A DNA stretch of 64,000 bases from Mesorhizobium sp. NFR06. GTDB lineage: Bacteria; Pseudomonadota; Alphaproteobacteria; Rhizobiales; Rhizobiaceae. The stretch is taken from assembly GCF_900115245.1 (NCBI RefSeq), contig NZ_FOVT01000005.1, positions 186,001 through 250,000 of the forward strand, written 5' to 3'. The notes beneath the pieces were generated by a model, which saw only the letters and a list, made by a program, of their open reading frames with translations, was not told the origin of the DNA and did no database searches. Made by a program: the position numbers and the translations under genes. Positions 34,306-44,281 of the stretch are shown here, in pieces (the stretch's first letter is position 1; each line of letters opens with the position of its first letter).

Positions 34306-35200
34306 GCCCCAATTTGCGGGCCATGAGACCTTTCCGATCAGGGCGTTATGGCTAAAAAAGGCCTTTGATGCAGTCGCTCAAGGCGCCGACAAAAGTATAT
34401 TCACTGCTCCCGACGCAATTGTTCGTTTCGGTGTTGGCAAGAATATGGCGCAAGCTATGCGGCATTGGCTGCTCGCTTCAGGTTTCGCGCGAGAGGAGGG
34501 GGGGCTTTTGTATCCGACCCCTCTCGGAACAGCTCTCCTCAGTGATGACGGACTCGATCCTTATCTCGAAGAAGCAGCATCGCTGTGGATGCTGCATTTA
34601 GCGCTCGCTGGCTCGCCGGACATGACGACGACATGGTATTGGGCGTTTAACATCTACGGCAGCCTGACATTCGACAGGGATGCGATGACCCGCGGTCTAC
34701 TGCAACTTGCCGAGCAACGCGGCTGGAAGCGCGTTGCGCCGGTGACGGTCAAGCGCGATGTCGATTGCTTCATCCGTTCCTATGTCTCGCGCACTCGGGG
34801 CACGATCGTCGAGGATGCGATAGAGCCCGTCCTGGTCGAACTCGGCCTGATCCGCTCATCTGCGATAGGCGACGCCTTCGAGTTTGTACGTGGGCCCAAG
34901 GCGTCCTTGCCTGACGTGGTTTTTGCGATCGCGCTCGATCGCTTTTGGCGCGCAAAGCATTCTGAAGCATCGACGCTGTCCATCGAAGCCGCATGCTACG
35001 GCCACGGATCACCCGGGCGCGTATTCAAGCTTGACGAAGAGAGCGTGGTCGATCGGCTGATACGGATTGCTGATATCACCCTTGGGGCCTTGTCCTGGTC
35101 CGAGACCGCCGGTTTGAAGCAGGTAGTTCGGACCGGAAGCTTCGACGAAGCTGCTGTCTTAGAGCGAGGTTATCGCACTGTCCGGAGTGCGGCGGCATGA
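34277..35200 (+). CDS. sspB: DUF4007 family protein, DNA phosphorothioation (SspB type)
   Basis: A 307-residue DUF4007 protein: RPQFAGHETFPIRALWLKKA at residues 9-28 is the family's characteristic start, followed by FGVGKNMAQAMRHWL, a winged-helix-like region, and a helical C-terminus. In SspABCD systems SspB is reported to have DNA-nicking activity needed for sulfur insertion. The gene overlaps the desulfurase by 29 bases, and its stop overlaps the next start as ATGA, so the four genes form one translationally coupled operon. Confidence 0.8.
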   Translation: MEAFLSGEFRPQFAGHETFPIRALWLKKAFDAVAQGADKSIFTAPDAIVRFGVGKNMAQAMRHWLLASGFAREEGGLLYPTPLGTALLSDDGLDPYLEEAASLWMLHLALAGSPDMTTTWYWAFNIYGSLTFDRDAMTRGLLQLAEQRGWKRVAPVTVKRDVDCFIRSYVSRTRGTIVEDAIEPVLVELGLIRSSAIGDAFEFVRGPKASLPDVVFAIALDRFWRAKHSEASTLSIEAACYGHGSPGRVFKLDEESVVDRLIRIADITLGALSWSETAGLKQVVRTGSFDEAAVLERGYRTVRSAAA

Positions 35201-38200
35201 CGCGCGACGCTGCCGTGCAGGTCGACCGCCGCTTCGCCCGTTCTGCGCGGGTCGACGCCGATATGGGGAAGCCTGATGCGATCAAGGGCTACGTCCTGCA
35301 ACCCAGCGTCAGTCAGGCTTATTCGACGATGGCGGATGCGGTTGCACAACGCCGGCAGGGCGCGTTCAGCTGGACCGGCCCCTACGGCGGAGGCAAGTCG
35401 TCTGCCGCGCTAGTGCTCGGAGCCGCGCTAGGCCCCGTGGGCTCGGCTCGAAAGGCCGCTGATGCGCTGCTCGGTGCACAAACACGCAAATTGCTCGAGA
35501 CCGGTTTTCATCGAAGCCGTGCGGGCTGGAGAGTGGTCGCCCTTTCGGGCCGGCGCGCCGATATCGGCGATGATTTGCGCCGTCACTTGTCGATCGAAAA
35601 GGAGGCCGATCTCGTCTGGTCGATCAGGTCACTGGCTAACGACCCTGTCTGCGATGGTGTTCTGATTGTCGTCGACGAGCTCGGCAAATATCTCGAGCAT
35701 GCAGCGCAGGATGGTGGCGATCTCCATATCTTGCAGGATCTCGCGGAGCTTTCAGCGCGGTCAGACGGCCGCCTCGTCCTGCTTGGTATCTTGCATCAAT
35801 CCTTCGAGCGTTATGCGAGCAAGCTTCCGCGCGCCACGCGTGATGAATGGGCGAAGATACAGGGTCGCTTTCAGGATATTCCCCTGGCTACGGCCGGTGA
35901 TGAGACGCTTGAGCTGATCTCGCGCGCGATCACAGCAGTATCGCGGCCCGCAGTTGCCAATGCGCTCGCTGCCCGGGTATCTTCGGAAGTTCGCCGGCGG
36001 CGGGGGAGTGCTCCCGTTGCGCTCGAACAGATGCTGGCGGGATGCTGGCCTCTTCATCCCGTTGTTGCCCTTCTTCTCGGGCCAATGGCCCGGCATCGCT
36101 TCGGCCAGAATGAACGAAGCGTTTTCAGCTTTCTCGGTTCGACCGAACCCGCCGGCTTCCAGGAGTTTTTGGCCGCAGGGGTGCCCGGGCCCTACACGCC
36201 GGCGCGTCTCTTCGATTATCTCGTCGCCAATCTCAGTCCATCAATCCTGGCCTCAAGTGAAGGACACAAGTTCTCTACCAGCCTAGACGCAGTTGATCGG
36301 GCCGCAGCACGCGGCGGGCCGCTCCATATCGCGCTTGCTAAGACGGTCACCCTAATCGAGCTGTTCGGAGCGGGGACGGGACTTATCGCGACGTTAGCCA
36401 TACTCGCCGCTGCCGTAGAAGAGGCAAGCGAACGCGCGATTGGCGAGGCGTTGAACGAACTTGTCGAATGGTCGGTGCTGGTTCATCGCAAACACTTAGG
36501 GGGCTATGCGGTTTTCGCCGGCTCAGATTTCGACCTCGATGCCGCCGTTGCCGCAGCGACTAGCGGCGAGAATGTCGACCTGACTGACCGCCTCGCGTTG
36601 CCGCCCGTCGTCGCTAAGCGGCACTATCATCGCACGGGATGTCTCCGCTGGTCCGAAGTCCTGGTCTATTCCTTGCCGATGTTCGAGAACGGACCGGACA
36701 GCACGGACCCGGCCAGATTCACGGTCGCGCATCAGGCGGCTTTCGACAGTTGGCGGAGCAATCGTCGCAGCACTGCTGCGATTGTGCTGGCCGTGCGCCC
36801 GTCCAAAATGGAAGACCGCGATGCAGAAGCGGCTGCGAAGGCGATTGCCAGGCGCGCTGACGACACTTGCGTGGCCTGTGGGCTACCGCGCTCAAGCTAT
36901 CTCATTCGCGAGCTCGCTATCGAGCTCGATTCCCTCGAGCGCGTCGCGCAGCAAAATCCGCAACTTGAAGGAGACCAGATTGCACGGCGAGAGGTTCGGG
37001 CCCGAATGGCCGAGGTCGCAAGCAGGCTCGAACAGGAAATCCGCAGGGCGTTTGACAGTGCCAAATGGTTCGCCGCCGGTCGCCGGGCCGCCAGCTATGA
37101 CGGCCGTGCCCTTAGTGCGATCGCATCGGCCGAGGCGGATCAACTCTTTGTCGCGTCGCCTCTCATCCGCAATGAACTCATTAATCGCGATAAGCCGTCG
37201 TCAAACGCCATGGCGGCGGTGCGTGCACTGCTTCACGCCATGGCCAGCGCTGGGTCGAGCGCCCGGCTAGGCCTTGTCGCTTATCCGCCCGAGTTTGCGC
37301 TCTATGCCTCAGTTTTGCGCGAGTCGGGTCTCCACTCTCAGCAGCTGGATGGGACGTGGTCCTTTGGCGCGCCAGATGACGGAGAGATCGGCGCGAGCTA
37401 CGCCGCCGTCTGGTCGGCTGCATCGGCGCTGCCCGACGGATCGAAGATTGCCGATCTCTACGCGGTATGGCGGCAGGCCCCGATTGGATTGCGTGCGGGG
37501 CCGATGCCGATCCTTGCTTTCGCCTGGCTCCTCGCCAATGCGAAGACCACGGCGGTTTATCTGGACGGATTGTTCACGCCCGTTATCGATGAGCTTCTCG
37601 CCGACCGCCTGCTGCAATCTCCAGACGCGATCGCGCTCCGGCATGTTGCACTTGGACGTGAGCAGGATGCGCTCTTGCACGGTCTTGCAGATCGGCTCGC
37701 TGGTCGAGGGTTTAGCGACCCAGCTACCCCGCTCACGATATCGAAGATGCTTGTGCGGGTGGCACTTGAACTGCCGGCCTGGTCGCAGAGATCTCGATCC
37801 TTCAGTCCCGAGGCCCGCCGGATCCGAGATCTTCTCATGCATGCCTCCGACCCTAACAAGCTGCTTTTCGATGAGATCGCGCATCTCCGAGACACACCCG
37901 GGCAATGCGTCGAAGCGGTCGAGCAGGCGCTCTGTGAGCTGGAAGAGGGTTATCCGGCGATGCTTGAACAGCTTGCCGGCGCGCTTGCCCAGATGCTCGG
38001 CTGCGACCCCGCGACTTTCGATGGCATCGGGCGCCGGGTCGTTACCGCGATTGGGATGAGTGGCGATCTCAGGCTGGATGCGTTTGCACAGCGCACGGCC
38101 GCACTCGAGCGTGCGAGCAATCGTCGCGGCGCCATCGAGGGGTTGGCAAGCTTTTTGGTACATAAGCCAGCGAATCAGTGGGCGGACCAGGATGTGGATA

Positions 38201-38496
38201 AGGCCCATGCCGAACTGGTCCGCTTTGCCCGAGGTCTGCGCGAGGCGGAGGCCGTCGCGGTCGCACGGGGGCGCGCAAGCGGCGCGGAGGCGCTGAGTAT
38301 CGTGAGAGCGAGCCGGGGCGGCGAGCCACATGTACACACCTTCGAGGTGAGCGCCGATGAGGCCGAAACAGCCAATGCGATCGCGGACGTGCTTGTAGCG
38401 GCACTTCGACAAGGCAGCGCGCGGGTCCAGCTCGCAGCGGTTGTGGAAGCACTTCGCCGGATTGAAGCCGCCGAGCAATGCGAGACGGCCGCATGA
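35197..38496 (+). CDS. sspC: Large P-loop ATPase, DNA phosphorothioation (SspC type)
   Basis: A 1099-residue protein with Walker A in GPYGGGKSSAALVLG (about residues 62-76) and Walker B in GVLIVVDELGKYLEH (about 154-168), then a long helical body. Its place between DUF4007 and PP-loop genes matches SspC, the ATPase of the single-strand phosphorothioation system. Similarity to BREX-type ATPases is an alternative, but no other BREX gene is present. It probably uses ATP to bring the modification proteins to DNA. The stop overlaps the start of sspD. Confidence 0.75.
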   Translation: MTRDAAVQVDRRFARSARVDADMGKPDAIKGYVLQPSVSQAYSTMADAVAQRRQGAFSWTGPYGGGKSSAALVLGAALGPVGSARKAADALLGAQTRKLLETGFHRSRAGWRVVALSGRRADIGDDLRRHLSIEKEADLVWSIRSLANDPVCDGVLIVVDELGKYLEHAAQDGGDLHILQDLAELSARSDGRLVLLGILHQSFERYASKLPRATRDEWAKIQGRFQDIPLATAGDETLELISRAITAVSRPAVANALAARVSSEVRRRRGSAPVALEQMLAGCWPLHPVVALLLGPMARHRFGQNERSVFSFLGSTEPAGFQEFLAAGVPGPYTPARLFDYLVANLSPSILASSEGHKFSTSLDAVDRAAARGGPLHIALAKTVTLIELFGAGTGLIATLAILAAAVEEASERAIGEALNELVEWSVLVHRKHLGGYAVFAGSDFDLDAAVAAATSGENVDLTDRLALPPVVAKRHYHRTGCLRWSEVLVYSLPMFENGPDSTDPARFTVAHQAAFDSWRSNRRSTAAIVLAVRPSKMEDRDAEAAAKAIARRADDTCVACGLPRSSYLIRELAIELDSLERVAQQNPQLEGDQIARREVRARMAEVASRLEQEIRRAFDSAKWFAAGRRAASYDGRALSAIASAEADQLFVASPLIRNELINRDKPSSNAMAAVRALLHAMASAGSSARLGLVAYPPEFALYASVLRESGLHSQQLDGTWSFGAPDDGEIGASYAAVWSAASALPDGSKIADLYAVWRQAPIGLRAGPMPILAFAWLLANAKTTAVYLDGLFTPVIDELLADRLLQSPDAIALRHVALGREQDALLHGLADRLAGRGFSDPATPLTISKMLVRVALELPAWSQRSRSFSPEARRIRDLLMHASDPNKLLFDEIAHLRDTPGQCVEAVEQALCELEEGYPAMLEQLAGALAQMLGCDPATFDGIGRRVVTAIGMSGDLRLDAFAQRTAALERASNRRGAIEGLASFLVHKPANQWADQDVDKAHAELVRFARGLREAEAVAVARGRASGAEALSIVRASRGGEPHVHTFEVSADEAETANAIADVLVAALRQGSARVQLAAVVEALRRIEAAEQCETAA

Positions 38497-39329
38497 CCCC
38501 GGCCCGTCATATTCTGGGGCTGTCGGGCGGGCGAGACTCTGCGTCGCTCGCGATTTGGATGCGCGAGCACCGGCCTGATATCGAGCTGGAATATTTCTTC
38601 ACGGATACGGGCAAGGAGTTGCCCGAGGTCCACGACTTCCTGGATCGGCTGGAAGGTTATCTCGGCCAGTCAATCACTCGGCTCAATCCCGACCGCAACT
38701 TCGACTTCTGGCTGCGCGAATATAACAGCTTCCTGCCCTCACCACGCACGCGATGGTGTACGCGCCAACTGAAACTGCGCCCGCTGGAACAGTGGCTTCG
38801 ACCAAGCTTGGAAGCGGGTGTGAAGGTGCATTCCTATGTCGCTATTCGTGCCGACGAGGACAGGTCCGGCTATCAAGCCACCCATGAGAATATGATCGTC
38901 CATTTTCCATTGCGCGACGCCGGCATCGACAAACAGGGTGTCATTGACCTGCTCAATGGGTCGGGCGTCGGAGAACCGGCTTATTATTCGTGGCGTTCCC
39001 GCTCAGGCTGCACCTTCTGTTTCTTCCAACAAAAAATCGAGTGGGTTCGGCTGATGCGAGAGCATCCTGACGCGTTCGAGGAAGCCAAGGCCTATGAGAA
39101 GAATGCGGTCGATCACGGCTCGCCGTTCACTTGGTCGCAGGGCGAAAGCCTTGAGCAACTTGCCCGTCCCGAAAGGATCGCTGCAATAGAAAGTGATTAT
39201 GAGGCGCGGCTGGAAAGGCTGCGGCGTCGTCGCCGCGCCAACCCACTTCGTGCCGATCTGACGTGCTCCATCGACGATGTCTATGGATTGGACGAAGAAT
39301 CGGCCGGCTGCGTTGTTTGCCACAAATGA
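38493..39329 (+). CDS. sspD: PAPS-reductase-like ATP pyrophosphatase (SspD/DndC type)
   Basis: A 278-residue PP-loop enzyme: ILGLSGGRDSASLAIWM near the N-terminus is the SGGxDS motif that activates the target with ATP. YFFTDTGKELPEV and CTRQLKLRPLEQWL match PAPS reductase/DndC proteins, and Cys pairs (GCTFC at about residue 173; GCVVC at the very C-terminus) may hold an Fe-S cluster or carry the persulfide. ATG 38493 is taken as the start because it overlaps the sspC stop as ATGA. It completes the sspABCD order. Confidence 0.85.
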   Translation: MTPARHILGLSGGRDSASLAIWMREHRPDIELEYFFTDTGKELPEVHDFLDRLEGYLGQSITRLNPDRNFDFWLREYNSFLPSPRTRWCTRQLKLRPLEQWLRPSLEAGVKVHSYVAIRADEDRSGYQATHENMIVHFPLRDAGIDKQGVIDLLNGSGVGEPAYYSWRSRSGCTFCFFQQKIEWVRLMREHPDAFEEAKAYEKNAVDHGSPFTWSQGESLEQLARPERIAAIESDYEARLERLRRRRRANPLRADLTCSIDDVYGLDEESAGCVVCHK

Positions 39330-39362
39330 CGCCTCCAGCCTCGCCAAATTTCCGGTACTGCG

Positions 39363-41507
39363 ATGTCGCTCATTAAAGCCTTCGAAGCGGTTGAGCCGAT
39401 CTATATCTTGCCCAAGGACGATGTCGCCACAGAGGTGATCATCCCGGGTTTGTCCGCCTCCGCCCATGCGGACGTTATGATTGGCTTTTTTTCAAGCCAG
39501 TCGCTTGCAGAGATCGCGCCGGGGTTGGCGAGCTATCTACGCGCGAGCAGCGCACCGCTCCGCTTGGTCATTAGTCCCTACCTCTCGGCGACGGATCAGG
39601 ACGCACTTCGGCGTGGACTCAGCCCGGAAACGTTGGTGGGTATCAAATTCGATGACCAACTGCCGAATGCCGATGCCCTGGCTCGGCATGCGCTGACATG
39701 TCTGGCCTGGCTGATCGCGCAGGCGCGACTCGAAATGAAAGTTGCGCTGATGCGCGACGCTCTTTTCCATCCGAAGGTTTGGCTGTTCCACGATGAGGAC
39801 AACATTGCGGCGTTGCACGGGTCTGCCAATATGACCGGGGCAGGCTTGGGTCGAAATCGGGAGCAGCTTTCGATCGCCCGGGGTTGGACCGGTGACGACG
39901 CCTCTCGGACCTGCGCGCGCTTGGCGGCCGAGTTCGAGCTTTTATGGAGCGGCGGAGACAATGACTGCATAGTCATCGACCTCCCAACGGCGATCGAGGA
40001 GCGCTTGCTTCGGGATTACAAAAGCGAGCGACCGCCCGACGAGGATGACTACCGTCTGCTTTGGAGGCAGGCGCACGGCCTTCCTGAGCTCGTCCCGGAA
40101 TCGGCGAGTCGCCCGGCTGGCGAGATCGTCTTCGCCATCCCGGAATGGCTCGACTATCGCAGCGGAGACTACGCCCATCAGGGTGTAGCAGTCGACTCAT
40201 GGCGAGATTCCGGATGGCGCGGTATTCTGGAAATGTGCACGGGCTCGGGCAAAACGCTGACTGCGATGGTCGGCGCCCATACGCTCCATGCGAAAGTCGG
40301 GCCGTTGCTGATAATTGTCGCGGCGCCATACAATGTTTTGGTCCAACAATGGTGTAACGAGATTGAGCTTTTCGGGCTGCACCCCGTAAATCTAACAGCC
40401 GAGCCAGGCCCCAAAGGGCGCGACCGCGTGATCGCCGATGCGCGCCGGCGGCTTCGGCTTGGGTTGAGCCCAGCCGAAGTGCTCGTGACCTCGAACGACA
40501 CCTTGTGCACGGCCGAATTCATCGAAGCGATTTCACGACATGCCGGCCCGAAGCTGCTAATCGCCGATGAGTGTCACAATCTCGGCGCCGCCGGCTTCAT
40601 GACCGCGCCCCCGACATGTTTTGACCATCGACTCGGCTTGTCCGCCACTCCGGTCCGCCAATATGACCAGGATGGGACCGCGGCCCTTTTCGAATACTTC
40701 GGGCCAACCTGTTTCAGTTTCACGTTAGAAGAAGCGATCGGACGCTGCCTGACCCCATATGACTATCACGCCCACTTCGTCTCACTCGACGATACCGAAA
40801 TGGTGGAATGGCGAGATCTCACGGAGAAGATCGTCCGTTTGGCCTGGAAGCTCGATGCGGGGATTAAGGATGAGTGGCTCGAGAGTCTCCTACTACAGCG
40901 GCGACGTGTTTTGGAAACCGCGTCTGCTAAGATGACCTGCTTGGCCGAGCTGCTCGATGACGAACCGATCGAGAACCTCCGCTACACTCTGATCTATGCG
41001 ACCGATAAGGATCCTACCCAGCTTGAGCTCGTCAACGCGCTGCTGGCTGGCCGCGATATCTCCTTCCACCAGCTGACGGCGACCGAAACGGCCGACCCGA
41101 AAATGTCGGCCAGAATATTGGCGCGCTTCCAGTCCGGTGCGCTGCGGGTACTGACCGCCAAGAGAGTTCTCGACGAAGGCGTGAATGTCCCGCAAATTGA
41201 AAAGGCCTATATTCTTGCGAGCACCACCGTTCGCCGCCAATGGGTGCAACGACGGGGGCGTCTGCTTCGGATGTGCAAGGAGATTGGCAAGACGCACGCG
41301 GTCATTCATGATCTCGTGACTTTACCGCCGGGGGCAATGGAGGGCGAACGAATGGATGAAGAATCGAAGAAGGTGATCCGCTCGGAGTTAGACCGGGTTT
41401 GGGAATTCGCACGCTTGAGCCGCAACGGCGCTCGGACGGGCGGACCCTTCGAGCAAGTCGAGCAGCTTCGATCCATGCTGCTAGGTGGAGGGCGAGATGG
41501 CGTATAA
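39363..41507 (+). CDS. PLD-nuclease/SF2 helicase fusion, probable restriction component
   Basis: A 714-residue protein. The N-terminal 200 residues contain a phospholipase-D-type motif (HPKVWLFHDED followed by GSANMT, about residues 138-158), the HxK(x)n-GSxN site used by PLD-fold nucleases. Residues about 275-700 are a superfamily 2 helicase: GILEMCTGSGKTLTA, LLIADECHNLG, GLSATPVRQ, VLDEGVNVPQIEKAYIL and RQWVQRRGRLLRM. Thus a DNA translocase with its own nuclease domain. It starts 34 bases after sspD in the same direction, so it probably recognises or cuts DNA that lacks phosphorothioates. Confidence 0.82.
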   Translation: MSLIKAFEAVEPIYILPKDDVATEVIIPGLSASAHADVMIGFFSSQSLAEIAPGLASYLRASSAPLRLVISPYLSATDQDALRRGLSPETLVGIKFDDQLPNADALARHALTCLAWLIAQARLEMKVALMRDALFHPKVWLFHDEDNIAALHGSANMTGAGLGRNREQLSIARGWTGDDASRTCARLAAEFELLWSGGDNDCIVIDLPTAIEERLLRDYKSERPPDEDDYRLLWRQAHGLPELVPESASRPAGEIVFAIPEWLDYRSGDYAHQGVAVDSWRDSGWRGILEMCTGSGKTLTAMVGAHTLHAKVGPLLIIVAAPYNVLVQQWCNEIELFGLHPVNLTAEPGPKGRDRVIADARRRLRLGLSPAEVLVTSNDTLCTAEFIEAISRHAGPKLLIADECHNLGAAGFMTAPPTCFDHRLGLSATPVRQYDQDGTAALFEYFGPTCFSFTLEEAIGRCLTPYDYHAHFVSLDDTEMVEWRDLTEKIVRLAWKLDAGIKDEWLESLLLQRRRVLETASAKMTCLAELLDDEPIENLRYTLIYATDKDPTQLELVNALLAGRDISFHQLTATETADPKMSARILARFQSGALRVLTAKRVLDEGVNVPQIEKAYILASTTVRRQWVQRRGRLLRMCKEIGKTHAVIHDLVTLPPGAMEGERMDEESKKVIRSELDRVWEFARLSRNGARTGGPFEQVEQLRSMLLGGGRDGV

Positions 41508-41721
41508 GGACGAACGGGTCATCAGTATCTTGATGGAGCAAGCAGAAGCGACTGAAGAACGGGTTCTTGGCTATCGGGACGAGTTAAAACATGCCGTGGC
41601 CGACATCATCGCGCTGGAGCGACAGAACAAGTTCGCGAAGACAAATATCGCGGTGAAGGTCGGCGACATTGTCAGTAGGGTAGGGACTTACCTAAATAAG
41701 CATACCGGAACCGGAAGCTGA
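41497..41721 (+). CDS. Small helical protein within the phosphorothioation island (74 aa)
   Basis: ATG 41497, preceded by GGAGG, overlaps the helicase stop by 11 bases. The product is a 74-residue helical protein (VISILMEQAEATEERVLGYR, DELKHAVADIIALERQNKFA) with a mildly basic C-terminus. The size and place between helicase and SMC-like genes suggest a coupling subunit. It is too short to assign to DndE or any other known family. Confidence 0.7.
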   Translation: MAYKDERVISILMEQAEATEERVLGYRDELKHAVADIIALERQNKFAKTNIAVKVGDIVSRVGTYLNKHTGTGS

Positions 41722-41722
41722 C

Positions 41723-43804
41723 ATGCGTCTGATCAAAGCCCGCTTCGACGGATTTCGGCTGCTGGACGGCGCCGAGTTCAACTTCTCCGTCGACAAAAAG
41801 AAAAATGTGACCGTAATTCGGGCCGCCAATGAAAGCGGCAAGACCACACTCCTGAGCGCCCTGCAATGGGCGCTTTTCGGAGATGAAGCGTTACCGAGCA
41901 CCTACACCACGATTTCGATGGATATACCTGAGGGCATGGTCGGGACTACGACGGCTGAAGTTACCTATGAGGTCGAGACCCCGAAGGGCACGCGGCGCTA
42001 CCGCCTCGTGCGGTCGTTGAGTGATCGGGCTGGATCTTCCAGTCGCCCCAAATCGTCGGTGGCTCTTGAGGAAATCAAGCCGACCGGCAATGACTCCGTC
42101 CCGAACGTCGAAAGCTATCTCGGCCAACATATGCCGGCGGACCTTCGAGAAGTATTCTTCACCGACGGCGACCGCGCACTGAGCTTCATCGAAGGGCGGC
42201 GTGGCGATCAGCAGAAGCGGGTCCGGCGAGCGATCGAGCAGTTGATGGGGTTGCCGTTGCTGGAGGCTGCGCTCGAACATGTGAAGAAGGCCGAGCGCGA
42301 CATCCGCGCGAAGGCCGATAACGTATCCGGCAGCCAGCAACTTTCCGACGTTCGTGCACAGCTCGAGGCCCTCGACTTGGCTATCCCCGACAACGAAGCC
42401 AAGCTGGCAGCGACCACCGAAGAGATCGCAAATCTCAGTGATCTCTATTCTCGTGCGGATCGCACACTGCAGGATGCACTGAAGAAGGGCAACCGCGAAG
42501 AAATCGCAGGCGATCTTCAGCGCATCGAGAAGCAGCGGGCCGCCTCCGAGGCACGCAAGCGGACGGCGGACCTAGATCAATCCCGCTTGTTGTCCGGCAT
42601 CGATTTCGCCAAGGGGATGATGGGCGAGAAGTTGAAGGCGGCCGGCAAGGTCCTAGATCAACTCCGGAAGAAAGGGCAGATTCCCAATTCCACCATACCG
42701 GTCCTCGAGGAGAGGCTGACACACGCTGATTGCATCTGCGGCGAGTCCCTAGATCCCAACGACAGGGATGGCGCACGACGGCGCGCGCATATTCTCCATT
42801 TGATTGAGGATAGCCGCGCGACTGACGTGCTCAAATCGCGCATCTCGACCATATATTACGAGAGCCGCGAACTCACTAACGGCAAGATGGCTTGGCACGA
42901 TCAATATGTGAAGGCCTATTCGGCGCGCACGCGCGAGCAGGAAACCTACGAGGAGCTCGGGCGTCAGGCGGCCGAACTTGAAGCGCGGCTGAGTAAGATC
43001 AAAGACAATGACGTCCAGTCGGCGCGCGAGATGCGTGACACCTATCTCCAGCAGTTGACGTCGAAGCGCGAACAGGCAACGCGACTGGACGTCACCGTTC
43101 GGAACTTGCGGCAACAGCGCGGGGAACGGGCGAAGGAGATGGAGACGCTTCTGGCTCGCGAGACCAAGGGTCGCAAGTTCGCGGCCGAGCTGTCTGCCGC
43201 CGGCGATCTGCGCAAGATTGTCGAGCAGACGCTTGTCACGATGAAAACGCGGGAGGTCGATGCGGTCTCACGCCACATGAATGAGCTTTTTTTGCAGATG
43301 ATCGGCGCGGACCCGGACCGCGCAATGATCCGACGCGCGGCGATCACGACGGATTTCAACATCATCGTCTACGGCCGAAACGAGCGCCTCCTCGACCCGT
43401 CACAAGATCTCAACGGGGCATCGCGCCGCGCTCTAACCATCGCTTTTATTCTCGCGCTGACGCAGGTTAGCGGGGTTGAAGCCCCCAATGTGATCGACAC
43501 GCCTCTCGGCATGATGACCGGCTTCGTGAAGAGGGAAGTGGTCAAGGTCGCGGCCTCGTCGAGTTCCCAGCTCATCCTTTTGCTGACCCCGGATGAAATC
43601 AACGGTTGCGAAGATATTCTCGATCAGGTCGCTGGTGAGGTCGTCACGATGACCAACCCGGCCCATTATCCGGTCATGCTAAAGCATGATCCTGGAACCT
43701 CGGACGCCCGGGTTTTGATCTGCAAGTGCGATCACGTCTCCTCGTGCGAGATATGCGAGCGCAACACACCGTCGACGCCCAAACAGGTTGGGGAGGCGGC
43801 CTGA
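41723..43804 (+). CDS. DndD-like SMC/RecN-type ATPase
   Basis: A 693-residue protein. N-terminal ATPase half: IRAANESGKTTLLSALQWAL with Walker A GKTT (about residue 38). Long coiled coils (about 200-470) flank a CICGESLDPND hinge-like Cys site. C-terminal half: LNGASRRALTIAFILAL signature-like helix, NVIDTPLGMM as Walker B with an unusual D-T-P, and a Cys-rich tail (ICKCDHVSSCEICER). The layout matches DndD and Rad50-like proteins. It starts one base after the small gene and ends overlapping the next. In Dnd systems DndD acts in modification; here it lies outside sspABCD, in the putative restriction part. Confidence 0.82.
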   Translation: MRLIKARFDGFRLLDGAEFNFSVDKKKNVTVIRAANESGKTTLLSALQWALFGDEALPSTYTTISMDIPEGMVGTTTAEVTYEVETPKGTRRYRLVRSLSDRAGSSSRPKSSVALEEIKPTGNDSVPNVESYLGQHMPADLREVFFTDGDRALSFIEGRRGDQQKRVRRAIEQLMGLPLLEAALEHVKKAERDIRAKADNVSGSQQLSDVRAQLEALDLAIPDNEAKLAATTEEIANLSDLYSRADRTLQDALKKGNREEIAGDLQRIEKQRAASEARKRTADLDQSRLLSGIDFAKGMMGEKLKAAGKVLDQLRKKGQIPNSTIPVLEERLTHADCICGESLDPNDRDGARRRAHILHLIEDSRATDVLKSRISTIYYESRELTNGKMAWHDQYVKAYSARTREQETYEELGRQAAELEARLSKIKDNDVQSAREMRDTYLQQLTSKREQATRLDVTVRNLRQQRGERAKEMETLLARETKGRKFAAELSAAGDLRKIVEQTLVTMKTREVDAVSRHMNELFLQMIGADPDRAMIRRAAITTDFNIIVYGRNERLLDPSQDLNGASRRALTIAFILALTQVSGVEAPNVIDTPLGMMTGFVKREVVKVAASSSSQLILLLTPDEINGCEDILDQVAGEVVTMTNPAHYPVMLKHDPGTSDARVLICKCDHVSSCEICERNTPSTPKQVGEAA

Positions 43805-44250
43805 TGGCAGAGAATCCATTCGCCGGTCAGGATGTCACAGTTTCGGATAATTATCGGACGCATTTCGAGACCTACGTCCAGCGGCGCGAGGGGAAAGGCG
43901 CGCGGCCTGAGCACCAGCCGTTCGACAGGAACGTGGACTTCTGGTTCGCCGCGATCTGCGTTGCGGTTCGCAACGGGATCAAACCGTCCCCTCCGACCGG
44001 GAAAACCTACAAGGCCGCCGAAGGTGTGGCGCTGGGGTCGCCGGAATGGCGACCGACCGCGCTTACCTTGCTCGCCATCGCTGAAAATGGCGACGCATCT
44101 ATCGTCGACAGGCCTGGCGAGATGATGCGCATCGCGAATGCCTACGCGCATGTAGGCTTCCCGGAATTGCTGGAAATCCTTGAGAGTCGGGGTGGAGATA
44201 CCGCCCTCGATCATCTGTCCGAGGCTATCGAGGCCATGCTCACCAAATGA
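43804..44250 (+). CDS. Hypothetical protein in the phosphorothioation island (148 aa)
   Basis: ATG 43804 shares one base with the stop of the SMC-like gene (TGATG) and has GGGGAGG upstream. The 148-residue product starts MAENPFAGQDVTVSDNYRTH, has NVDFWFAAICVAVRNGIKPS, and ends in two helices. It has no known motif. The tight coupling suggests a subunit that works with the SMC-like ATPase. Confidence 0.7.
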   Translation: MAENPFAGQDVTVSDNYRTHFETYVQRREGKGARPEHQPFDRNVDFWFAAICVAVRNGIKPSPPTGKTYKAAEGVALGSPEWRPTALTLLAIAENGDASIVDRPGEMMRIANAYAHVGFPELLEILESRGGDTALDHLSEAIEAMLTK

Positions 44251-44281
44251 GAGTTCCCAGCATCCGCGACCAAGCAGCATC

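Noticed and set aside
37309..38478. 389-codon minus-strand frame
   Set aside because: It is fully inside sspC, with irregular composition; the sense frame has clear coupling to both neighbours.
35197..38496. BREX system ATPase
   Set aside because: DUF4007 and large ATPases occur near BREX genes too, but the desulfurase and PP-loop genes on both sides fit phosphorothioation; no PglX, PglZ or BrxA/B-like gene is present.
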